From: Acidobacteriota bacterium
GTDB lineage: Bacteria; Acidobacteriota; Terriglobia; Terriglobales; Acidobacteriaceae
DNA: 9,601 nt
Reading direction: 5' to 3'
Assembly: GCA_021810735.1 (NCBI GenBank)
Contig: JAJZIF010000103.1
Span: 1 to 9,601, forward strand
Shown here: positions 1 to 6,652 of the stretch, in pieces
Layout: each line of letters starts with the position of its first letter
Position numbering within the stretch: position 1 is the first letter of the stretch
Made by a program: the position numbers and the translations under genes
The notes under the pieces: generated by a model
What the model saw: the letters and a program-made list of their open reading frames with translations, nothing else
Databases searched by the model: none
Told to the model about the DNA's origin: nothing

Positions 1-1
1 G

Positions 2-1129
2 ATCGGCATCGGCCACGCCGGGACGCTGATCTCGGCGATTCTGCCGCTCTTCAAGCAGGGCTGGCGCAACTCGATCAACCGGTTTGCCGAGGCCATGACG
101 ATCTTCGCGGTGGTCTGCGCAGGCATCTTCCCGCTGATCCACGTAGGGCGCCCATGGCTGGCCTACTGGCTCTTCCCTTACCCGAACACGATGAATGTCT
201 GGCCGCAGTTCCGCTCCCCGCTTCTGTGGGACGTCTTCGCGGTCTCAACCTACGCGACGATCTCGGTGGTCTTCTGGTATGTCGGTCTGGTGCCGGACTT
301 CGGCACGATGCGCGACCGGGCGAAATCAAAGTTCGGACAGTACATTTACGGGATGCTGTCGCTGGGCTGGCGCGGTAGCGTCCGCCACTGGATGCGCTAC
401 GAAACGGCTTCGCTGTTGCTGGCCGGACTGGCGACGCCACTGGTGCTCTCAGTGCACACGGTCATTAGCTTCGACTTCGCGGTGGCGATTCTGCCCGGAT
501 GGCACACGACGATCTTTCCACCTTACTTCGTGGCAGGCGCGGTCTACTCCGGCTTTGCGATGGTGCTGACGCTGGCGATTCCGCTGCGCAAGTTCTATCA
601 CCTGGAAGGACTGGTGACGGACCGGCACATCGACAACATGGGCAAGGTGATGCTGGCCACCGGTGGGATCGTGGCCTACGGCTACGGTATGGAAGTCTTC
701 ATGAGCTGGTACTCGGCCTCGCACTGGGAGTTCTTCATGATGTGGAACCGCATGTTCGGTCCGATCGGCTGGAGCTACTGGGTTCTGATCGCCTGCAATA
801 TCGCGATTCCGCTCACCACGCTTTGGGTGCGCAAGTGGAGAACAAACCTCGTCTTTATGTTCATAATGAGCCTGATCGTGAACACCGGCATGTGGTTTGA
901 GCGCTTCGTGATCGTGGTGACGAGCCTGTATCGCGATTTTCTTCCCAGCTCCTGGGGCACGTATCGCGCAACCAAGTGGGACTACATGACCTATGCAGGG
1001 ACCTTTGGGCTGTTCCTCACCCTGTTCCTGTTGTTTATTCGCTTTGTTCCCATGATTCCCATGCACGAGATCAAGATGATGCTGCCAACGGCCAAGGTAA
1101 AGCCGGAAGCAGTTGAGGCAGGTGACTGA
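2..1129 (+). CDS. actC: Alternative complex III subunit ActC (NrfD/PsrC-like quinol-binding membrane protein), 5' truncated
   Basis: Integral membrane subunit of alternative complex III, thought to take part in quinol binding and proton handling beside the Fe-S subunit ActB. The reading frame is open from base 2, giving 375 visible residues, and the first of these ([13 protein letters not shown]) form a conserved helix of NrfD-family proteins. The gene therefore starts before the window, and the ATG at 95 is internal. About nine hydrophobic helices can be seen, including segments with [29 protein letters not shown] and [17 protein letters not shown], the last typical of ActC. Family members have ten helices and roughly 450-490 residues, so about the first quarter or fifth is missing. 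The stop codon overlaps the actD start (TGATG). ActF downstream belongs to the same fold, but the neighbouring DUF3341 gene and gene order identify this copy as ActC. Family assignment is firm. Confidence 0.93.
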   Translation: MGIGHAGTLISAILPLFKQGWRNSINRFAEAMTIFAVVCAGIFPLIHVGRPWLAYWLFPYPNTMNVWPQFRSPLLWDVFAVSTYATISVVFWYVGLVPDFGTMRDRAKSKFGQYIYGMLSLGWRGSVRHWMRYETASLLLAGLATPLVLSVHTVISFDFAVAILPGWHTTIFPPYFVAGAVYSGFAMVLTLAIPLRKFYHLEGLVTDRHIDNMGKVMLATGGIVAYGYGMEVFMSWYSASHWEFFMMWNRMFGPIGWSYWVLIACNIAIPLTTLWVRKWRTNLVFMFIMSLIVNTGMWFERFVIVVTSLYRDFLPSSWGTYRATKWDYMTYAGTFGLFLTLFLLFIRFVPMIPMHEIKMMLPTAKVKPEAVEAGD

Positions 1130-1674
1130 TGGCTGTGCCGAGAGAAGGAATATACGGCCTGCTGGCCGAGTTTGAAACTCCGACCGCGCTGGTTCATGCG
1201 GCCAAAGCCGCGCACGACGCAGGCTGGCGTCGGCTGGACTGCTATGCGCCGTATCCGCTGGAGGAAGCCGCGGAGGTGATCGGGTTCCATCGCAATCGGG
1301 TGCCGCTGCTGACGCTGGTGGGCGGGCTGATGGGGCTGTGCGCGATGTTCTCGCTGGAGACGTGGATCTCGACTCTGGCCTATCCGTTGAATATCGCCGG
1401 TCGCCCCACCTATTCGTGGCCTGCGTTCGTGGTGCCGGCGTATGAGTGGACGATTCTCTTCGCGGGACTTTCCGCGGCTTTCGGGATGCTGGCGCTGAAC
1501 GGACTGCCGAGTCTGTATCACCCTCTGTTCAATGCGCCGAACTTCCGTAGCAGCGCAACAGTGGACAAATTCTTCCTCTGTCTGGAGGCGACGGATCCGA
1601 AGTTCGACCGCGCCGAGAGCAGGGCCTTCCTCGAAGGATTCCAGCCCAACTCGGTGGTCGAGGTGGAGTACTGA
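1129..1674 (+). CDS. actD: Alternative complex III subunit ActD (DUF3341)
   Basis: Small membrane subunit of ACIII with a structural role, carrying no cofactor motif. The 181-residue product begins with a soluble part containing YGLLAEFETPTALVHAA and GWRRLDCYAPYPLEE, which is the DUF3341 hallmark. Two transmembrane helices follow at about residues 58-80 and 99-123, then a cytoplasmic tail with FFLCLEATDPKFD. Length and helix count match the family. The start was chosen because ATG 1129 overlaps the actC stop, lies behind a GAGG at 1115-1118, and leaves the conserved N-terminus intact. The stop overlaps the actE start in the same TGATG arrangement, so actC, actD and actE are probably translated by re-initiation and made in fixed ratio. 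No Cys-X2-Cys-His motif is present. Confidence 0.94.
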   Translation: MAVPREGIYGLLAEFETPTALVHAAKAAHDAGWRRLDCYAPYPLEEAAEVIGFHRNRVPLLTLVGGLMGLCAMFSLETWISTLAYPLNIAGRPTYSWPAFVVPAYEWTILFAGLSAAFGMLALNGLPSLYHPLFNAPNFRSSATVDKFFLCLEATDPKFDRAESRAFLEGFQPNSVVEVEY

Positions 1675-2516
1675 TGACGATGCGAAGCATGCAAAGGAAC
1701 CTTCGGGTTCGACGACGGATCGGACTGGGCGCAGCCGCCGTGCTGGCGCTGCTGGCCGTCGGCTGCCGACAGGATATGCACAATCAGCCAAAGTTTGTGC
1801 CGCAGCGCGGAACGACCTTCTTTGCCGATCACCGTTCGGTGCGTCCGCAGGTGGCGGGCACCGTGGCTCGGGGACAACTCGACGAGGATACCTACTTCTA
1901 CACCGGTACGGTAATGGGCGCCAATGGTTATCGCGAGGAGCGCGACGCGCTTCCCTTTCCGGTGACGATGACGGTGCTCCGACGCGGCGAAGAGCGGTTC
2001 AACATCTACTGCACGCCGTGCCATTCGCGGGTGGGCAACGGTGTGGGCGCGATCGTTCAGCGAGGCTACACACCGGCGGCCAATCTGAACGACGATGTGC
2101 ACCGGGCACAGCCTCTGAGCCACTACTTTTACGTAATGACGCATGGCTACGGAGCGATGCCGGATTACTCGGCACAGATTGCGCCGGTCGACCGGTGGGC
2201 AATCGCGGCCTACATCCGCGCGCTGCAGCTGAGCCAGCTTGCGTCAATGGCGGATGTGCCGGCGGGAACGACGGTCCAGCCGCTGAAATCGGTGGCCGAG
2301 GCCAAAGGTCTGCCAGCCAGCTTCGCCGAGCCGTGGAAGATGCCAATGGCAACGGCCGTGCATGCCATGCCGCCGATCCAGAGCGAAGGGACGCCGGCGA
2401 TGGCTTCGGGGTATCCGGCGCCGCCGAAGATTACGGTGCCGCATGAAGCCATGCCGAAGGGCAACGCGGCAACCACCAAATCCACTGCGGCAGCGTCCGC
2501 AGGTACGGGAAAATAA
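1674..2516 (+). CDS. actE: Alternative complex III subunit ActE, monohaem cytochrome c lipoprotein
   Basis: Haem c subunit of ACIII, on the outer face of the cytoplasmic membrane, where it would relay electrons from the complex to the terminal oxidase. The N-terminus has a basic stretch, a hydrophobic core and a lipobox LAVGC with the lipidated cysteine at residue 31. Haem attachment is CTPCH at residues 113-117, and Met162 in GYGAMPDY is the probable sixth ligand. The segment RGEERFNIYCTPCH and the following DRWAIAAYIRALQLSQ are characteristic of ActE. The region after about residue 185 is low-complexity, rich in Pro, Ala, Thr and Met, with no recognisable fold, and looks like a disordered tail. 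GGAG at 1665-1668 serves the ATG that overlaps actD; in-frame ATGs at 1680 and 1689 are possible alternatives and would shorten only the signal peptide. Confidence 0.93.
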   Translation: MTMRSMQRNLRVRRRIGLGAAAVLALLAVGCRQDMHNQPKFVPQRGTTFFADHRSVRPQVAGTVARGQLDEDTYFYTGTVMGANGYREERDALPFPVTMTVLRRGEERFNIYCTPCHSRVGNGVGAIVQRGYTPAANLNDDVHRAQPLSHYFYVMTHGYGAMPDYSAQIAPVDRWAIAAYIRALQLSQLASMADVPAGTTVQPLKSVAEAKGLPASFAEPWKMPMATAVHAMPPIQSEGTPAMASGYPAPPKITVPHEAMPKGNAATTKSTAAASAGTGK

Positions 2517-2534
2517 GGGAGCCTGGACACGACG

Positions 2535-3812
2535 ATGGGACACGCACAAACCCACGCAAAGACTTTACCCGCGGACCTGAACGCGCCGACATTCGTTCGC
2601 GGATGGCAGGCGCGCGCACTGGTGGTCGCCGTGCTGTTTACGGTGACGGCGGTCGTGCTGGCCACGCTGGACCACTCCGCCGAGCACATCTATCGCGCCT
2701 GGGTGGTGGGGCTGATGCTGTGCTTCGGATTCTGCGTCGGTGGTCTGGCGATGCTGATGCTGCAGTATGTCTCCGGCGGCAAGTGGGGTCTGCTGCTGCG
2801 TCGCCCCCTGGAGGCGATGACGCGCACGCTCCCTCTGGTCTTTGTCTACTGGATCGTGACCGGACTGTGGATGAAGAAGCTTTATCTGTGGGCGCGCTTC
2901 TCCGACGCTGCGGCGGCGCTCAAGGCCGGACTGATCACCGAAGGCGAAGCGCATGCCATCGAGTGGAAGCATCCGATGCTGAACCCGGAGGCATTCTGGG
3001 TGGCGGGGCTGATCTGCTTTGCAATCTGGGGCTTCTACACGTGGCGTCTGAATAGCATGGGACTGCGGCGCGACACGCAAGATGCTTCAACGACGCCGTA
3101 CTGGATCAAGAAGACCGAGAATTTGTCGGGCTTCGGCATTGTGGTCTACTCGCTGACGATGACGGCGGCGGTGATCTACTGGGTGATGAGCATGGACGTG
3201 ACCTGGTACTCGACGGTCTACGGGCTGCTCTTCCTTGTAGGCGAGGGATATCAGGTGCTGGCGCTGGCCGTGCTGACGACGCTTGCGTTGTCAAAGGAAG
3301 ACCCGATCAAAACAATGCTGCGCAAGACCGAGCAGTACGATCTGGGCAAGTTCATGATGGCCTTCGTGATGCTGAACATCTATCTGGCGTTTGCCCAGTT
3401 CCTCATCATCTGGTCGGGAAATCTGCCGGAAGAGATTGTCTGGTACATGCGCCGGATCAACGGCCACTGGGGCGTGATTGCGACGCTGGACTTTATCTTC
3501 CACTGGCTGATTCCCTTTGCGATGCTGCTTTCTCGCGATATCAAGACGAACAAGAAGCGTCTGATGCGCGTGGCGCAGTGGATGATCTTCGCGAAGTTCT
3601 TCGATCTGTTCTGGCTGGTGGAGCCGAATTTCAAGGATGCGGCCTCAAACCTGCACTTCAGCTGGGGAATTCTGGAGTACATCGCGGTGCCGGTGGCGAT
3701 GGTCTCGCTCTGGGTTGCCTACTACAGCTGGGAGCTGACCCGTCGTCCGCTGGTACAGACCAACGATCCGCATCTGGCGGAGATTCTGGAGCCTGAACAT
3801 GCCCATGCATGA
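2535..3812 (+). CDS. actF: Alternative complex III subunit ActF (second NrfD-like membrane protein)
   Basis: Second large integral membrane subunit of ACIII, paralogous to ActC. The 425-residue product shows about ten hydrophobic helices, roughly at residues 28-46, 54-78, 97-118, 152-171, 198-219, 224-250, 271-293, 311-333, 343-362 and 375-398. Motifs typical of ActF include SMDVTWYSTVYGLLFL (about 218-233), FAQFLIIWSGNLPEE (286-300) and the adjacent WYMRR. ActF in characterised complexes is thought to be structural and possibly proton-conducting; only ActC sits against the Fe-S subunit. The gene starts 18 bases after actE behind a weak GGGAG (2518-2522). Its last 14 bases overlap the next gene, so the downstream small membrane protein is probably translationally coupled to it. 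The length is normal for the family and there is no sign of damage. Confidence 0.93.
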   Translation: MGHAQTHAKTLPADLNAPTFVRGWQARALVVAVLFTVTAVVLATLDHSAEHIYRAWVVGLMLCFGFCVGGLAMLMLQYVSGGKWGLLLRRPLEAMTRTLPLVFVYWIVTGLWMKKLYLWARFSDAAAALKAGLITEGEAHAIEWKHPMLNPEAFWVAGLICFAIWGFYTWRLNSMGLRRDTQDASTTPYWIKKTENLSGFGIVVYSLTMTAAVIYWVMSMDVTWYSTVYGLLFLVGEGYQVLALAVLTTLALSKEDPIKTMLRKTEQYDLGKFMMAFVMLNIYLAFAQFLIIWSGNLPEEIVWYMRRINGHWGVIATLDFIFHWLIPFAMLLSRDIKTNKKRLMRVAQWMIFAKFFDLFWLVEPNFKDAASNLHFSWGILEYIAVPVAMVSLWVAYYSWELTRRPLVQTNDPHLAEILEPEHAHA

Positions 3813-4413
3813 GCATCACAGCAAGAGCGATCAGCCGCTGGACCCGAAGCGGATCGCCAAAGGATTTGAAGAGTCCGATGTACGCGTCTCGGGGATTGTG
3901 GTCTTCCTGACGGCGCTGCTGATTTTTGTGATCGTCTCTGCCTTCCTGTGCATAGGCATCGGCAAGGTGATCAACTCGCAGATCGCCAAGGCCGATGGTC
4001 CGCCGAACCGCTGGGCGCATCCTGTGGAGGTGCGCAAGCTGGGTAACCTGGCCAATAGTCCGGAGCTGCAGCAGCAGTTCTCGGCGCTTGTCCAGAGCTT
4101 CCCGCCGCCTCAGCTGCAGACCGATGACGGATTTCAGGAGATTGCCGACCTGCACACGAAGGAAGACCTGCTGCTGGACAACTACACGTGGGTGGACCAG
4201 CAGAAGGGCGTGGTCCGGATTCCGATCGATCGCGCAATGGAGCTGACCGCCCAGCGGGGGTTGCCCGTAGCACAGTTCCAGACGACAGCTCCACTGCTGG
4301 CGCATGACGCCAAGCCGACAGTGCAAGTGCCTTTGACGACTGGCTTTGCGCGCACTGGCTATGAGCAGGACGAGCGGGCGAAGATGGCCGAGATGAAGGG
4401 CGGAATGCAATAA
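3799..4413 (+). CDS. Unassigned single-helix membrane protein of respiratory clusters
   Basis: No firm function. The 204-residue product has a charged, His-rich N-terminus, one transmembrane helix at about residues 31-57, and a soluble remainder that should lie outside the cytoplasmic membrane. The most structured part is at 102-156, where PPPQLQTDDGFQEIADLHTK leads into NYTWVDQQKGVVRIPIDRAM. I recall similar 'WVD..GVVRIPIDRAM' proteins beside oxidase and SCO genes in Acidobacteriota and related phyla, usually annotated as hypothetical. There is no CXXCH, CXXXC or metal-site motif, so it is not itself an electron carrier. It overlaps actF by 14 bases, with GGAG at 3788-3791 before the ATG; an in-frame ATG at 3805 is an alternative start. 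The position suggests an accessory subunit or assembly factor of ACIII, or a bridge to the oxidase; this is inference only. Confidence 0.82.
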   Translation: MPMHEHHSKSDQPLDPKRIAKGFEESDVRVSGIVVFLTALLIFVIVSAFLCIGIGKVINSQIAKADGPPNRWAHPVEVRKLGNLANSPELQQQFSALVQSFPPPQLQTDDGFQEIADLHTKEDLLLDNYTWVDQQKGVVRIPIDRAMELTAQRGLPVAQFQTTAPLLAHDAKPTVQVPLTTGFARTGYEQDERAKMAEMKGGMQ

Positions 4414-4504
4414 AGTCCCAGGCTTTTGAAGCGGTGGAAATCTCCCGCGGGCGGAGCTTGTAAGGCGGCAAACAAAGGCTGATGATCGAAGTAGCAGGAG
4501 GATA

Positions 4505-4610
4505 GGTTGAACGCGCACGGGTCAGGCGCGAAACAGGTTGAGCGCGCAGGGGTCAAGCGCTAAACAATTCAGGCGCGCACAGGTCAGGCGCGCACAGGTC
4601 GGGCAGAGGA
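4505..4610. repeat. Degenerate tandem direct repeat, period ~31 bp (paired ~15-bp half-units)
   Basis: Within the 204-bp gap between the ACIII block and the SCO gene, three ~31-bp units follow head to tail at 4505-4535, 4536-4566 and 4567-4596. Each splits into two similar half-units of 15-16 bp with the approximate consensus GGTCAGGCGCGCACA: 4505-4519, 4520-4535, 4536-4550, 4551-4566, 4567-4581 and 4582-4596. A partial seventh copy (4597-4610) runs into the SCO ribosome-binding site. The last two full half-units differ only in their first two bases and are followed by GGTC again. The first two long units share the AAACA end. The function is unknown: slippage-born filler, a binding array for a regulator, or an RNA-level element are all possible. 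The remainder of the gap (4414-4504) shows nothing I can name. Confidence 0.8.
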
Positions 4611-4620
4611 TAGGGCAATG
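4605..4620 (+). promoter_or_regulatory. Ribosome-binding site and start of the SCO gene
   Basis: AGAGGA at 4605-4610 lies seven bases before the ATG at 4618. It decides the SCO start and lies inside the decayed last copy of the upstream tandem repeat, so the repeat tract abuts or overlaps the translation initiation region. Confidence 0.6.
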
Positions 4621-5499
4621 CGCAACAGACTTCCAATACAGAGATCGACAACGGGGCAAGGGCTGATGATGGCCGTGTGCGCCCTGATGGCGTCGTTGTC
4701 GCTTGCCGCCCAGGTGAGTTCGATCGGGCAGAAGCAGATCGGGCCGGTCAATGAAAAGCCTTCCCTGCTGAGCAAGGTAACAATTGCGCAGCATCTGGAC
4801 GAGCAGTTGCCGCTGAATCTTCCGTTTGTGGATGAGACAGGCAAGTCGGTGACTCTGGGCAGCTACTTCGGAAGCAAGCCGGCTATTCTGGCGCTGGTCT
4901 ACTACAATTGTCCGATCCTGTGCTCCGAGGAGATGCAGGGCATCACGTCCGCGTTGCGGATGGTGCATCTGACGCCGGGACGCGACTTCAACGTGGTTGT
5001 GGTGAGCATCGATCCGACCGAAGGCCCGGCGCTGGCGGCCACCAAGAAGGAGTTTTATCTGAAGCAGTACGGGAAGCCGGAGACGGCCGATGGCTGGCAC
5101 TTCCTGACCGGGCCACAAAGCTCGATTGACGCACTGACGCAGGCGGTGGGATTCGGGTATGTGAAGATCAAAGGGCCGGATGGCAAGCTGGATCAGTTTG
5201 CCCACGCCAGCACGATTCAGATTGTGACGCCGCAGGGCAAGATCGCGCAGTACTACATGGGCGTCGAGTACAGCCCGAAGGATCTCCTGCTGGGACTGAT
5301 GGAGGCCTCGTCGAACAAGATTGGCTCGCCGGTGCAGAACATCCTGACGTACTGTTATCACTACGATCCGACGACGAATACGCACAGTCTGATCATCGCG
5401 CGGATCGTGCAGATTGCCGGTGCCTTTACGGTGCTGCTGCTGGGCGGGTTCATGCTTCTGGGGTTCCGGAAGGACATCGGGGGCGGGAAAAAGGTTTGA
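4618..5499 (+). CDS. SCO1/SenC-family copper chaperone with C-terminal membrane helix
   Basis: Thioredoxin-fold copper chaperone that delivers copper to, or keeps reduced, the CuA site of cytochrome c oxidase subunit II, acting outside the cytoplasmic membrane. The 293-residue product has a hydrophobic N-terminal segment at about 14-31 that is a signal peptide or anchor. The copper-binding CPILC motif is at Cys98 and Cys102, and the third ligand His196 is in DQFAHAST; with VVVVSIDPTE this is diagnostic of the family. After the SCO domain comes an extension with LTYCYHYDPTTNTHS (about 243-257, including Cys246, His248 and His256) and a second helix at about 258-282. The protein is thus longer than classical SCO1 and may be anchored at its C-terminus. 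Its place directly before coxB fits CuA assembly in that oxidase. Confidence 0.92.
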   Translation: MRNRLPIQRSTTGQGLMMAVCALMASLSLAAQVSSIGQKQIGPVNEKPSLLSKVTIAQHLDEQLPLNLPFVDETGKSVTLGSYFGSKPAILALVYYNCPILCSEEMQGITSALRMVHLTPGRDFNVVVVSIDPTEGPALAATKKEFYLKQYGKPETADGWHFLTGPQSSIDALTQAVGFGYVKIKGPDGKLDQFAHASTIQIVTPQGKIAQYYMGVEYSPKDLLLGLMEASSNKIGSPVQNILTYCYHYDPTTNTHSLIIARIVQIAGAFTVLLLGGFMLLGFRKDIGGGKKV

Positions 5500-5593
5500 A
5501 GCAAGATGGGTCTGCCACCAGAGATGGGCGGCGCGTCGAACGGGTAATCCGGAGCAAGAGCCGGGCAAGAATCTGAGATGAACGGAAAAGGGA

Positions 5594-6652
5594 ATGGATC
5601 ATATTAGTCCAGTAATCTGGCAGTTCTTGGTGAAGTGGCTGACGAACTTCGCGGTGATTCCGCCGGAGGCGTCGAAGGTTGCGCCGCAGGTGGACGCACT
5701 GTTGTTGTTCATGACTCTGGTGAGCCTGGTCGGTCTCACGCTGGTGATCCTGTTGGTGGTCACCTTCTCTGTGCTCTACCGGCGTGAGCGCAGCCCGGTT
5801 GCGACGCAGATAGAAGGCTCGACTCTGCTGGAGGCGACCTGGACGATCATCCCGCTGGGCCTGTTTCTGGTCATGTTTGTCTGGGGATCAGTGCTCTACT
5901 TCCGCATCTACACGCCTCCTCCGAATGCGATGCAGATCTATGTGGTGGGCAAGCAGTGGATGTGGAAGGCGGAGCATCCGGGAGGCCAGCATGAGATTAA
6001 CAGCCTGCATGTGCCGGTCAACAAGCCGGTGCAGCTTACCCTGATCTCGCAGGATGTCTTTCACAGCTTCTCTCTGCCAGCCTTCCGCGTGAAGCGCGAG
6101 GCGATTCCGGGCCGCTACACGACGGTGTGGTTTGAGGCGACGCGTGAGGGCACCTATCATCTATTCTGCAGCCAGTATTGCGGAACGGCGCACTCGGCGA
6201 TGATCGGCCAGGTGGTGGTGATGAGCCAGGACGATTACAAGAAGTGGCTGGAAAGCTCGACCAGCGGAGTCTCGCTGGCGCAGAACGGGGAACGTCTCTT
6301 TGCCAGTCTGAGCTGCACGGCCTGTCACAACGGGACTCCGCAGGCCCGCGGACCGAATCTGGCCGGTGTCTATGGCTCTACGCTGACGCTGACCAACGGG
6401 CAGAAGGTGACGGTCGACGACGAGTATCTGCGGCAGGCGATTCTGAATCCTTCGGCGCACATCACCCAGGGCTACGCGCCGATCATGCCCACTTACCAGG
6501 GTCAGATCAGCGAGGAGGGCCTCTTTTCGCTGGTGGAATACATCAAGAATCTGAACTCGAACTACCGAATTCTGCAGACGACGACAACCACAGAACTCGC
6601 ACCGGCGGCAACGGCGGCGGCAGTGGGAACCAAAGGGATGGTGAAGCCATGA
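5594..6652 (+). CDS. coxB: Cytochrome c oxidase subunit II with fused cytochrome c domain (caa3 type)
   Basis: Electron-entry subunit of the terminal oxidase. The 352 residues contain two transmembrane helices (about 36-62 and 84-104), a cupredoxin CuA domain, and a C-terminal cytochrome c domain, which defines a caa3-type enzyme. CuA ligands visible are His157 (SQDVFHSF), Cys192 and Cys196 ([12 protein letters not shown]), His200 and Met203; Gln194 stands where many subunits II have Glu, a common substitution in this group. The aromatic patch QWMWK (121-125) is the usual electron entry route to CuA. Haem c binds at CTACH (241-245) with Met298 in APIMPTY as probable axial ligand. The tail after about residue 328 is Thr/Ala-rich and probably disordered. 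The start is preceded only by a weak purine-rich stretch (5584-5593) in a 94-bp gap after the SCO gene. The stop overlaps the coxA start (ATGA). Confidence 0.96.
   Translation: MDHISPVIWQFLVKWLTNFAVIPPEASKVAPQVDALLLFMTLVSLVGLTLVILLVVTFSVLYRRERSPVATQIEGSTLLEATWTIIPLGLFLVMFVWGSVLYFRIYTPPPNAMQIYVVGKQWMWKAEHPGGQHEINSLHVPVNKPVQLTLISQDVFHSFSLPAFRVKREAIPGRYTTVWFEATREGTYHLFCSQYCGTAHSAMIGQVVVMSQDDYKKWLESSTSGVSLAQNGERLFASLSCTACHNGTPQARGPNLAGVYGSTLTLTNGQKVTVDDEYLRQAILNPSAHITQGYAPIMPTYQGQISEEGLFSLVEYIKNLNSNYRILQTTTTTELAPAATAAAVGTKGMVKP

Noticed and set aside
95..97. ATG 95 as the start of actC
   Set aside because: The frame is open to the window edge and the codons before it encode a conserved NrfD helix, so this Met is internal.
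991..1791. 266-residue open frame on the minus strand opposite actD
   Set aside because: Spans the antisense of three coupled genes and has no protein-like features.
4444..4451. Palindrome CCCGCGGG as a terminator after the small membrane gene
   Set aside because: Short, no loop and no T-run follow, so it does not support a terminator.
4426..4455. Possible -35 box TTGAAG upstream of the SCO gene
   Set aside because: No acceptable -10 element lies at the right distance; a promoter in this gap cannot be supported from sequence alone.
3658..4518. 286-residue open frame on the minus strand opposite actF end and the small membrane gene
   Set aside because: Antisense to two well-supported coupled genes, low-complexity composition, no domain.
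4505..4610. CRISPR array
   Set aside because: The half-units are contiguous and degenerate, without unique spacers of constant size or cas genes.
4522..5568. 348-residue open frame on the minus strand opposite the SCO gene
   Set aside because: It lies wholly antisense to a clear SCO gene, has composition rich in Arg, His, Gln and Leu typical of reverse shadow frames in GC-rich DNA, and has no recognisable motif. Its end includes translated tandem repeat.
6178..6648. Upstream extension of the coxA frame across coxB
   Set aside because: The residues are the shadow of coxB; homology of CoxA begins only after ATG 6649.
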